A stretch of DNA of 6,390 nt, taken from the NCBI GenBank assembly GCA_016282455.1, contig JAEEKM010000190.1, positions 1 through 6,390 on the forward strand, in the 5' to 3' direction. A program made the position numbers and the translations under genes. The notes beneath the pieces were generated by a model that was given only the letters and a program-made list of their open reading frames with translations, did no database searches and had not been told where the DNA came from. The DNA is from Treponema sp. Lineage in GTDB: Bacteria > Spirochaetota > Spirochaetia > Treponematales > Treponemataceae. Of the stretch, positions 1 through 6,390 are shown piece after piece. The first letter of the stretch is position 1; the number at the start of each line of letters is the position of its first letter.

Positions 1-224
1 CCTCTCAAACAGTAAAACTCAGGCGCAGCCTTAAAGAACTTGCAAAAAATAAAATCGTAATCATTTCGACCCATAATATTTTTGAAGCAGAAGAACTTTG
101 CCAGAAGATCTATGTCTTAGGCAGGGGAAAAATTCTTTCTTCAGGCTCCATAGAAAATGTAATTAAAGAAAGTGGAAAAACTTCTTTGGAAGAAGCCTTT
201 CTCACTCTCACAGGAGAAGAATAA
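1..224 (+). CDS. ABC transporter ATP-binding protein, GldA-like (3' end only)
   Basis: Only the last 73 residues are in the window; the first whole codon begins at base 3 and the TAA is at 222-224. The segment KIVIISTHNIFEAEELC carries the H-loop (switch) histidine in the context STH, codon at 72-74. It is followed by the usual ABC tail of the form YVLGRGKILSSGS, a short helix and an acidic end. This is the end of a nucleotide-binding domain of the type that energises ABC-2 permeases (the GldA, NatA and DrrA group). The Walker A, Walker B and signature motifs lie upstream and cannot be checked. The stop overlaps the next start by one base (TAATG), so it is very probably the ATPase partner of the adjacent GldF/GldG-like permease. 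That it is an ABC ATPase is clear; assignment to the GldA subgroup rests on the neighbours. Confidence 0.88.
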   Translation, partial: SQTVKLRRSLKELAKNKIVIISTHNIFEAEELCQKIYVLGRGKILSSGSIENVIKESGKTSLEEAFLTLTGEE

Positions 225-2455
225 TGCTCCGTCTCTATAAAGCTCATTGCAAAAAACTCTTATTTTCTCCCTTTACATATTTTCTTTCTGCCGCCTTTAC
301 CATTTTCTGCACGCTGCAGTATTTTCTTTTGACAAAGTTTTTTACCCCCCTTGGCTCAAGCGACCTGCACCGCTATTTTTCATCCATGCCTTATGCCGCA
401 ATTTTAATTATTCCCGCCTACAGCCAGGCACTTTCTTTTACTAAAAAAGAACTGGAACTTCCTTTTTCATCCTTTGAATTAGTCTTTTCAAAAATTCTCT
501 CTTTATTTACAACATTCATTCTTCTTTCACTCATACCAGGTCTTGTCCTTCCCATAACCGTATCTTTTTTTGGCAAAGTGGATTTTGCCCTTACGGTCAC
601 CGGCTATATGGGTCTTTCCATATACCTGCTTTCATCTTTTTCCCTTTGTGTTTTCTTTTCTTTCCTTTTCCAAACCCCCGCCGTTTCTTTTATAATAAGC
701 GCCTTGCTTCTTCTTGCCACACATACAATGCACATGCTGCCTCAGGTCATAAACCTAAATCAGGGCCTGTCCTCTTTAGTGCAGTATTTTTCATTTGCCT
801 GGCACTTTGACACTTTTGGAAAGGGCATCCTGGATACAAGGCACATTTGCTTTTATATTCTTACAAGCGGATTTTTTTATTTTCTTTCCATACTGGCTTT
901 AAACAAAAAACGGGGAGTACTTTCTCCTTTTACAAAAAAACTCCTCTTTCCTTCTCTGGTTTGCCTTTTACTTTTGTTTTTTAATACATCCCTTTACTAT
1001 GCAAGGGCAGATTTTTCTGCGGGTAAAGAATTTTCAGTGAGCGATTACAGTAAGAGCCTGCTTTCTCATGCCGAACAGCCGGTAAATATCCGCTATTACA
1101 GAAGTCCTTTATTAAAAAATCTCTATCCACAGATTCATGATGTAGAAGAATACTTAAGGATTTATGCAGAAGAGAATTCACTTGTAAAACTTTCTCTTCT
1201 TGACCCTTCCAAAGATGATGAAAAGCTTAACAGCCTTGGCATACAGGCACAGAGTCTTCAAACTGCAAGTGGCGACAGCACTTCCTATGCAAGGGTTTAT
1301 TCAGCCGTAATCTTGGATTATCTTGATGAAAGCGAAGTAATTCCCTTTGTTTTAGACACCCGTACCCTTGAATATGATTTAACTTCCCGCATGAGCAGCC
1401 TTCTTACAGGAAGAAAACGTTCCCTTCAGGTGCTTGTAGGAAACGGAATGAAACTTTCAGAAGATTATTCTTATGTAAAACCCTGGCTTGAGTCACAGGG
1501 ATTTTCTGTTCAGGAAACCTTTATGCCTTCAGAATGTTCAGGTTTTACAAAGCCTTCTTTTGCTCTTTTTCCACAGGTGCCGCTTCTCTTATTGGGCAGC
1601 GTTCATTTTGAGTACGGCGACAGTCTTGCCCTTATGGAACGCATCAGGCAGGGCTCAAAAAATTTTATTGCTACCACCCCTTATACCATTGACCTTGCAA
1701 ACGAATGGCAGGTAATTGAAGCGCCCCAGGATGATGTAATTTATCAGCTTGAATCTTTTGGTATACACTTTGCAGACACCCTTACTGCAGACATATCTAA
1801 TTTTCCTCTTTCCATGTATTCTGATTCAAATGCGAATGGAGAAAGTGCGGCCCCCCGTACAGAATATGTAAATTATTCCCTCTGGCCGGTGCTCCTTCCG
1901 CAAAAAAATGCCCCGAATGGAATGACCTCTTTCTGGCCTTCGAGCCTGAATCTTTATTCTGATGTGGCAGAAATGGAAAACTTTACCCTGGAGCCATATC
2001 TTGTAACAAGCAGCGGGGCCTGGCTTTATGAAAAAGCGGGTAAGACTTTTGTTACAAACCCCTTTGCAGTTCCCCTTTACCCGGAAAACAAAGAACTGCT
2101 TGGTCAAAAAAGTCTTGCCGCCCTGTTAAAAAGAGACGGAGAGCCTTCTACAATAGTCTGGGCAGACCAGTACAGCTTAAATTCTTCCCTTATTGCCTTT
2201 ACATCTTCCCAAACGCCGGATTTACGAAGTCTTTCTTTTTTAAGTGACAGTCTATTACTTCTTAACGGAGAAGCAGATCTTTTATATCTAAAAAATAAAA
2301 ACATTCAGGACACCTCCCTTTCAAAAGTGAGCCCTGAAGAACTTTCCTCATCTGCTTTTGCAACAATTACACTGACTTTATTTATTGAAGCTGCCCTTAT
2401 CGCAATTTTTGCAATAACAATATTTATCCTGCGCAAAAAACGGAGGCTTTTATGA
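224..2455 (+). CDS. Fused GldF-like ABC-2 permease and GldG-like auxiliary protein
   Basis: A 743-residue membrane protein made of two normally separate subunits. Residues 1-230 look like an ABC-2 permease: six hydrophobic segments near 19-40, 54-70, 88-115, 123-148, 152-174 and 206-226, with the family-like segment HFDTFGKGILDTRH at 194-207 before the last helix. A short basic loop (NKKRGVLSPFTKK) leads to a seventh helix near 241-259. A large region of about 450 residues then resembles the GldG/ABC_transp_aux family: RYYRSPLL near 290, LLDPSKDDEKLNSLGIQ near 325-341, LLLLGS near 454-459, SFGIHFAD near 511-518, and FLSDSLLLLNGEADLLYL near 672-689. A final helix (712-736) ends in RKKRR. The positively charged loops fit a cytoplasmic N-terminus, an external 260-710 domain and a cytoplasmic tail. 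AGGAG at 212-216, 7 bases before the ATG, supports this start. It presumably pairs with the upstream ATPase. The substrate is unknown. Confidence 0.85.
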   Translation: MLRLYKAHCKKLLFSPFTYFLSAAFTIFCTLQYFLLTKFFTPLGSSDLHRYFSSMPYAAILIIPAYSQALSFTKKELELPFSSFELVFSKILSLFTTFILLSLIPGLVLPITVSFFGKVDFALTVTGYMGLSIYLLSSFSLCVFFSFLFQTPAVSFIISALLLLATHTMHMLPQVINLNQGLSSLVQYFSFAWHFDTFGKGILDTRHICFYILTSGFFYFLSILALNKKRGVLSPFTKKLLFPSLVCLLLLFFNTSLYYARADFSAGKEFSVSDYSKSLLSHAEQPVNIRYYRSPLLKNLYPQIHDVEEYLRIYAEENSLVKLSLLDPSKDDEKLNSLGIQAQSLQTASGDSTSYARVYSAVILDYLDESEVIPFVLDTRTLEYDLTSRMSSLLTGRKRSLQVLVGNGMKLSEDYSYVKPWLESQGFSVQETFMPSECSGFTKPSFALFPQVPLLLLGSVHFEYGDSLALMERIRQGSKNFIATTPYTIDLANEWQVIEAPQDDVIYQLESFGIHFADTLTADISNFPLSMYSDSNANGESAAPRTEYVNYSLWPVLLPQKNAPNGMTSFWPSSLNLYSDVAEMENFTLEPYLVTSSGAWLYEKAGKTFVTNPFAVPLYPENKELLGQKSLAALLKRDGEPSTIVWADQYSLNSSLIAFTSSQTPDLRSLSFLSDSLLLLNGEADLLYLKNKNIQDTSLSKVSPEELSSSAFATITLTLFIEAALIAIFAITIFILRKKRRLL

Positions 2456-3330
2456 AAAAAATATCTGAAAAAAAAGCGCTGCTATTCTTTTATGCATTCG
2501 ATTTAATTCTTCTTGTCCTTGCCTTGCTGGCCCTTATGCCAAAGGGGAAAAGTAAGGGGAGTGTAGAGCGCTCTATTGTTTCAAAAGAAATGCTTCCTCT
2601 GGTAGAAAAAATTACCTTATCCAAACCTGACGCAAATGGAAGGGAAAGCCTTGAGTTTTCTCGTGAAAAAGAAAGTTCTTATTGGACTGGTTCTGATTCT
2701 TTTTCTGCCTTTCATTACCGCTGGCCCGCAGATAATCAGGCTGTAGAACATCTGCTTTCTGAACTTACAGACCTTCAGCTGCTGGAAGTAAAGGCTAAGG
2801 GGAAAAAATACTTTAAGAGACTGGGGCTCGATGAAAGTCATTCTTTTGTCATAAGTCTCTGGGCAGGGGATGAGAAACTTTTAACTACAGTTTCCTTTGG
2901 CTATGACGACCTGCTTACTCAAAAAATCTCCCTTGTTATAGACCAGGACGAAAACGTTTATGAAGGTAAAGCTTCCATAAAAACATATTTAAAGACAATC
3001 GAGAGTTTCTGGTCTGATCCCTTTGTTTACCCCCAGTGTCTTACAGGCTACAACCGCCTTGAATCTGAAAAACTCCTGCGTCACGGAGAGCTTTGCATAC
3101 TTGAGCCTGCAGAAAACATTCAGCCGGATTTAGTCCTTAAGAAGGATTTTGAAAATGGAAGTGAGGCAAAGTTTTCCCTTTATGCCTATAACAATGAGTT
3201 TGTGGTTATTCCGGTTTTTAAAGCAGGTCCTGCTTTTTCTGAAAAAGACAAAAGTCTTCTTGAAGGCCTTAATTACCGCTATCTTTTAAGTGAATGGACA
3301 GTCAACCGCCTAAAAGAGGAGACTAAGTAA
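2452..3330 (+). CDS. Membrane-anchored DUF4340-like protein
   Basis: This is a 292-residue protein with a basic N-terminus (MKKISEKK) and one hydrophobic segment at about 9-29, which looks like an uncleaved anchor. The rest is soluble and probably lies outside the cytoplasmic membrane. Features that recall DUF4340 are RWPADNQAVEHLLSELTDLQ at 90-109, RLGLDESHSFVISL at 123-136 followed by a strand-rich stretch with SFGYDD, and FWSDPFVYP at 186-194. DUF4340 genes commonly follow GldF/GldG-like genes and are thought to belong to the same machinery; no biochemical role is established that I know of. The start is set by GGAGG at 2442-2446, five bases before the ATG. The ATG overlaps the previous stop (ATGA), implying translational coupling. 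The 5' end is A-rich, with runs of 7 and 8 A. The DUF4340 label comes from motif memory and context, not a profile search. Confidence 0.72.
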   Translation: MKKISEKKALLFFYAFDLILLVLALLALMPKGKSKGSVERSIVSKEMLPLVEKITLSKPDANGRESLEFSREKESSYWTGSDSFSAFHYRWPADNQAVEHLLSELTDLQLLEVKAKGKKYFKRLGLDESHSFVISLWAGDEKLLTTVSFGYDDLLTQKISLVIDQDENVYEGKASIKTYLKTIESFWSDPFVYPQCLTGYNRLESEKLLRHGELCILEPAENIQPDLVLKKDFENGSEAKFSLYAYNNEFVVIPVFKAGPAFSEKDKSLLEGLNYRYLLSEWTVNRLKEETK

Positions 3331-4781
3331 TGGCAAGTTCTTCTTCTTCGTCTCCTTCCTTAAACAGATTTTTGGAATGGGCAGACTCTTATTTAAACTT
3401 TGAGAGAACCCCAAAGAAGAACATTTTCTGGCTTGATACCATGGAGTTTTTTTGTAAAAAACTAAATTCTCCGCAAAAAAGCTTTAAGTCTTTTCATGTA
3501 GCTGGTTCTAAAGGGAAGGGGTCTGTTTCTCTTTTTTTAGCCTCTGTTCTTAAAGAAGCAGGTTTTAAAACAGGACTTTACGCTTCTCCCCATATACTGG
3601 ATTTTAGTGAAAGAATAACCCTCTGCGGAAAACCTTTTCCTGAAAAAATCTATGAGGCTTCTACCAGGGAACTGATGGACTGCGTAGAGTCAACGCCACT
3701 TGAAGAACTTCCCGGAGAGAGACCTGTTACCTGGTTTGAACTGGTTACTTTGCTTTCCTTTTTGTGCTTTAAGAAGGCAAAGGTTGACTGGGCAGTTTTT
3801 GAAGTAGGGCTGGGCGGCAGGCTGGATGCTACAAATGTAATAAAACCTGAATGTTCTTTAATTACCCCCATTGAGCTTGAGCACTGCGAGTTTTTGGGAA
3901 ATACTCTCGAAGAAATTGCATTTGAAAAAGGCGGTATAATAAAAGAAGGGATTCCTTGTGTGATTGCAGAGCAGCAGAACGAAAGTGTAAAAAATACCTT
4001 CCTTAAAATCTGTCAGGAGAGGAATTCTCCTGTGATTTTTGTTGAAGAAAGTTCCAAAGTTAATGAAGTTGTCTACAAAAACATACTAACTAACGATAGT
4101 AAGTCAGAAAAAACAGGTAAATCTACCAAACGTTCGGTAGGTAAAAAACTTCCGCTTGTTATGCAAAGCACTTTATCTTCTAAATTTTTTACAAAAAGCA
4201 TAGAACCGACCCTTCGTTTACCGGGAGATTTTCAGGCAAAAAATGCACTTGAGGCTGCTCTTGCAATAAAACATATTTTACCCCAAATTGACGAAGCGGT
4301 TATTGAAAAAGGTCTTTCTCAAGCCTCTTTATGCGGACGTTTTGAAGCCCTTTACCGGCTCCCTGCTTTTAAGGATCTACCCTTTCTGGTTATGGACGGA
4401 GCCCATACCCCCCGTTCCCTGTCCTTTACTCTTTCTACTTTTCATAAGTACCATACCGGCCCCGCAGCCCTTTTGTTTGCCTGCGCTTCAGATAAAGACG
4501 TTGAAGGCATGGCTTCTCTTATTGCCTCGGATTCCTCTTTTGCTCCGGAAAGCATTTTTTACACAAAGCCCGGTTTAATTAAAGCCTCAGACTTAGAACG
4601 CGGAGAGAGGGCTTTTTCATCCCTGGGCCTAAACGTAAAAGCCAATCCTGATTATGAAAAAACAATTGCAGAAGCCTTTGACTTTGCCTCCAAAAATAAC
4701 GTGCCCCTTTTAGTTACCGGCTCCTTTTATTTAATTGCAGAAGTTAAAATATTCCTTGAAAAAAGCACATTCAGGGGTTAA
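3330..4781 (+). CDS. folC: FolC: folylpolyglutamate synthase / dihydrofolate synthase
   Basis: A cytoplasmic ATP-dependent ligase of the Mur-ligase superfamily that adds glutamate to folates, and in many bacteria also makes dihydrofolate from dihydropteroate. Motifs appear in order: P-loop HVAGSKGKGSV (56-66), YASPHIL with downstream ERI (84-96), TWFELVTLLSF (134-144), EVGLGGRLDATNVI (158-171), the metal-site region IELEHCEFLGNT (181-192), FEKGGIIK (198-205) with Lys200 at the position of the carbamylated lysine, LPGDFQAKNALEAA (297-310), CGRFE (335-339), DGAHTP (356-361), SDKD (387-390) and TGSFYLIAE (463-471). At 483 residues it is longer than the usual 420-440, mostly because of a Lys/Ser-rich insert near 241-275 and a serine-rich N-terminus. 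The start has AGGAG at 3317-3321, 8 bases upstream, and overlaps the previous stop by one base (TAATG). Whether it does both reactions cannot be told from sequence. Confidence 0.95.
   Translation: MASSSSSSPSLNRFLEWADSYLNFERTPKKNIFWLDTMEFFCKKLNSPQKSFKSFHVAGSKGKGSVSLFLASVLKEAGFKTGLYASPHILDFSERITLCGKPFPEKIYEASTRELMDCVESTPLEELPGERPVTWFELVTLLSFLCFKKAKVDWAVFEVGLGGRLDATNVIKPECSLITPIELEHCEFLGNTLEEIAFEKGGIIKEGIPCVIAEQQNESVKNTFLKICQERNSPVIFVEESSKVNEVVYKNILTNDSKSEKTGKSTKRSVGKKLPLVMQSTLSSKFFTKSIEPTLRLPGDFQAKNALEAALAIKHILPQIDEAVIEKGLSQASLCGRFEALYRLPAFKDLPFLVMDGAHTPRSLSFTLSTFHKYHTGPAALLFACASDKDVEGMASLIASDSSFAPESIFYTKPGLIKASDLERGERAFSSLGLNVKANPDYEKTIAEAFDFASKNNVPLLVTGSFYLIAEVKIFLEKSTFRG
3338..3349 (+). repeat. 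Short TTC trinucleotide repeat in the 5' end of folC
   Basis: Four TTC units in a row, followed by further pyrimidine-rich sequence, encode most of a six-serine run (residues 3-8) just after the FolC start. The tract lies ahead of the conserved fold. A change in copy number would alter only a disordered tail and would keep the reading frame, because the unit is three bases long. Confidence 0.6.
4123..4140. repeat. 18-base near-perfect inverted repeat inside folC
   Basis: CTACCAAACGTTCGGTAG matches its own reverse complement at 16 of 18 positions, with AACGTT at the centre. It falls in the part of folC that encodes the non-conserved Lys/Ser-rich insert, so protein conservation does not obviously explain it. 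It could be a protein-binding site, a small RNA hairpin, a remnant of inserted DNA, or chance. No second copy was noticed in the window. Confidence 0.45.
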
Positions 4782-4784
4782 AAT
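4756..4784 (+). promoter_or_regulatory. Candidate sigma70-type promoter for the HD-GYP receptor gene
   Basis: TTGAAA (4756-4761) and TAAAAT (4779-4784) are separated by 17 bases, and each matches the sigma70 consensus hexamer at 5 of 6 positions. The -35 box lies in the last codons of folC and the -10 box overlaps its TAA stop. Transcription would be expected to start near 4791, next to the ATG at 4792. A second A/T-rich hexamer, TATAAC (4784-4789), lies too far from the -35 for an ideal spacer. The DNA is A/T-rich, so a chance match is a real possibility. The lack of a normal Shine-Dalgarno for the next gene adds some support. Confidence 0.4.
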
Positions 4785-4791
4785 ATAACAA

Positions 4792-6390
4792 ATGGATGCT
4801 CTTGTTCTGGAACAGCTGATTACTTTTGCCGCAGCGCTTCTTTCGCTTTTATGTATTATACTTCTTATCAGACAGCCCGACTCAAACGAGATGAAGCTTG
4901 CAACCACATATTCCATTTTCTCCTTTATTACCTGCATGGGTTACCTGGGAATTCTTTACTCCGGTAATTCTATCCTGCTGCTCCTGTATTCTGTTAAGGT
5001 TAAGTATTTTGGTGCCCTTGCTTTGTTTACCACAATGACGGGCTATATGCGCTATGTGAACATTAAGGTACCCCGTTTTATAAGGGGGCTGGCTTATGCA
5101 CTTTTTGTTTTTATCATGCTCATGGTACTTGCTGTTGGAACCCCTGCCGTTCCTGTTATTACCGACCCCTCCAGTTACCTCAGTTTCATGCGCTTCTGGT
5201 TCTTTAAGAGCTATTTCCCTGCCACAACCAAGGGAGTTCCCTATCTTTACAAGGTAAATGCCTGGGGACATACGCTTTTTATTTTCTGTTCTGCTGCCTA
5301 CATAATAACCCTGCTTTTTGCCTATATCCGCAGTATGGTTAAAAAACAGTTTGTGGACAAGGTGAACCTTACCCTGTTAACCGTGGTTCTTGCAATTCCG
5401 GTTTTCTGCTATCTGCTGGAAAAAATAGTTTCCCGTCTTTCCGGTATTGAAACCAATCCTTTTGTTCCACTGGGTTTTGTTTTATCCAGCCTGATTTTTG
5501 TTTACCTGGTGCTGGTCCGCCACTTCTGCGACGTAAACATGCTTGCAACTTCCACTCTTTTTGATTCCCTTAATGTGCCCCTTATTATTCTGGATTCCCG
5601 CAAGCGCATAACCAACATGAATGACCTTGCCACCCGGCTATTCCCCGGTCTTGATACAGAACTGATCGGTGCTAATGCAGAGGGTTTTCTCCCTGAATTT
5701 TCTGTTCTCGTGGAAGACCTGCTTCGCTTCGGCCACACCCTGCACCCCGAGGAAGATTTTATCCGTGTGGATGAAAAAGCCTTTCAGCCCCGCATAAACC
5801 CCATCATCGCAAACGGTAAAGTTCAGGGCTACCTTATCTGGCTTGAAGAAGTGTCACTTTTTTATCACTACAAAGAACTTCTGGATCATGAAGTAAGTAA
5901 ACAGACTCTGGAACTCCAGGACAACGTGAACCGCATGCGAATTATGCGTGACCAGATGGTTCTGGGCTTTTCTTCCATTTCTGAACATCATGACCTTTCC
6001 TGCAAGGGACATGTACGCCGTACTGCAAACTACACCGAGGCAATTGCACGCCAGCTTTACGAAGACAAAGTATTCCCCCTGCAGATAGACCTTCCCTTTG
6101 TAGAAAGAATCGGTCAGATTGCCCCTCTGCACGATATTGGTAAAACTTACATTGACCGCGGTATTTTAAACAAAAAAGCAGGCCTTACCCCCGAAGAAAG
6201 GGAGATTATGGAAAGCCATACCGTAATGGGAGCTGAGTTTATTGACCTTACCATGAAACACTGTGTAGACCCCCTCTATGCCCAGATGGCACATGACGTG
6301 GCTTTAAGTCATCATGAATGGTGGGATGGCAGCGGTTACCCCGATAAACTTTCCGGTGAACAGATACCTCTTTCTGCCCGTATTATGGCA
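4792..6390 (+). CDS. 7TM sensor with PAS-like and HD-GYP domains (probable c-di-GMP phosphodiesterase), 3' truncated
   Basis: 533 codons are open to the window end. Seven hydrophobic segments (about 6-27, 36-57, 69-84, 98-116, 160-179, 189-210, 225-243) resemble the 7TM sensor module often found on histidine kinases. Residues 253-355 look PAS-like (FDSLNVPLIILDSRKRITNM). A probable coiled coil at 356-390 leads into an HD-GYP domain: Glu398 nine residues before His407 (the family E-x9-H spacing), LHDIGK at 446-451, ESHTVMG at 474-480, and HHEWWDGSGYP at 507-517. HD-GYP domains hydrolyse cyclic-di-GMP at a metal centre, and the metal-site residues visible here are intact. No kinase motif is present, so the protein should act directly as a receptor-enzyme. 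The window ends at ARIMA, before the usual final part of the domain. An in-frame TAA at 4786-4788 forbids an earlier start. The nearest purine-rich site, AGGGG (4773-4777), lies 14 bases away, too far for good initiation. Confidence 0.9.
   Translation, partial: MDALVLEQLITFAAALLSLLCIILLIRQPDSNEMKLATTYSIFSFITCMGYLGILYSGNSILLLLYSVKVKYFGALALFTTMTGYMRYVNIKVPRFIRGLAYALFVFIMLMVLAVGTPAVPVITDPSSYLSFMRFWFFKSYFPATTKGVPYLYKVNAWGHTLFIFCSAAYIITLLFAYIRSMVKKQFVDKVNLTLLTVVLAIPVFCYLLEKIVSRLSGIETNPFVPLGFVLSSLIFVYLVLVRHFCDVNMLATSTLFDSLNVPLIILDSRKRITNMNDLATRLFPGLDTELIGANAEGFLPEFSVLVEDLLRFGHTLHPEEDFIRVDEKAFQPRINPIIANGKVQGYLIWLEEVSLFYHYKELLDHEVSKQTLELQDNVNRMRIMRDQMVLGFSSISEHHDLSCKGHVRRTANYTEAIARQLYEDKVFPLQIDLPFVERIGQIAPLHDIGKTYIDRGILNKKAGLTPEEREIMESHTVMGAEFIDLTMKHCVDPLYAQMAHDVALSHHEWWDGSGYPDKLSGEQIPLSARIMA

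Noticed and set aside
691..696. Perfect TATAAT inside the permease gene (and another at 3935-3940 in folC) as internal promoters
   Set aside because: Neither has a reasonable -35 box at 16-18 bases, and both are explained by Ile-rich codons in A/T-rich DNA.
1826..2304. Two adjacent minus-strand frames (93 and 66 codons) opposite the GldG-like region
   Set aside because: Both are antisense to a continuous, well-supported gene and encode basic, aromatic-rich strings with no recognisable domain.
2455..2475. Runs of 7 and 8 A at the start of the DUF4340-like gene as a possible phase-variation switch
   Set aside because: Lysine-rich N-termini in A/T-rich genomes give such runs routinely, and 8 bases is short for a convincing slippage switch.
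345..4413. Three runs of six C (345-350, 1851-1856, 4408-4413) as contingency loci
   Set aside because: They are too short, lie inside conserved coding sequence, and show no sign of frame disruption.
4288..4578. A 96-codon plus-strand frame inside folC
   Set aside because: It overlaps the strongly conserved FolC C-terminal domain in another frame, and its Leu/Pro-rich product is typical of a shifted reading.
4782..4791. A terminator between folC and the HD-GYP receptor gene
   Set aside because: The gap is 10 bases of A/T-rich sequence with no GC-rich stem and no U tract, so no intrinsic terminator can be supported.
4882..5271. Long open frame on the minus strand (129 codons) opposite the HD-GYP receptor gene
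   Set aside because: It lies wholly inside a well-supported 7TM coding region, its product shows no recognisable motif, and its composition fits an antisense shadow.

Overview
The window is almost entirely coding, with every gene on the + strand and no intergenic gap longer than 10 bases. Gene content, moderate-to-low GC (about 32-48 % in the 60-base blocks I counted by hand) and protein style suggest a host-associated spirochaete, probably a Treponema of gut, rumen or mouth. This is inference from recollected gene families; there is no rRNA or other phylogenetic marker here to settle it.

Positions 1-3330 hold an ABC-transporter locus of the GldA/GldF/GldG type: the C-terminal end of an ATPase (cut by the window edge), a 743-residue protein in which the six-helix permease (GldF-like) and the extracytoplasmic auxiliary subunit (GldG-like) are one polypeptide, and a membrane-anchored DUF4340-like protein. 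GldA, GldF and GldG are named for Bacteroidetes gliding, but homologous clusters with a DUF4340 gene occur in many non-gliding bacteria and their substrate is unknown.

Positions 3330-4781 encode a FolC-type folylpolyglutamate/dihydrofolate synthase. It overlaps the DUF4340-like gene by one base, so a cytoplasmic folate enzyme appears to be translated from the transporter message. All junctions among these four genes overlap (TAATG, ATGA, TAATG), and each downstream gene has a good Shine-Dalgarno sequence.

Positions 4792-6390 hold a fifth gene, open at the window end: a 7TM sensor, a PAS-like segment, a coiled-coil linker and an HD-GYP domain, i.e. a probable membrane receptor that degrades cyclic-di-GMP. 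Its junction differs from the others. It has no Shine-Dalgarno at usable spacing, an in-frame stop just before its ATG, and a sigma70-like promoter at the end of folC placed so that transcription would start at or next to the ATG. It may therefore be a separate, leaderless transcription unit.

The points most worth a second look are the GldF-GldG fusion, the coupling of folC to it, the FolC motif variants that recall eukaryotic enzymes, the Lys/Ser-rich FolC insert whose DNA carries an 18-base near-palindrome, and the apparently leaderless HD-GYP receptor gene. I saw no tRNA, rRNA, CRISPR array, insertion sequence, riboswitch or convincing terminator.
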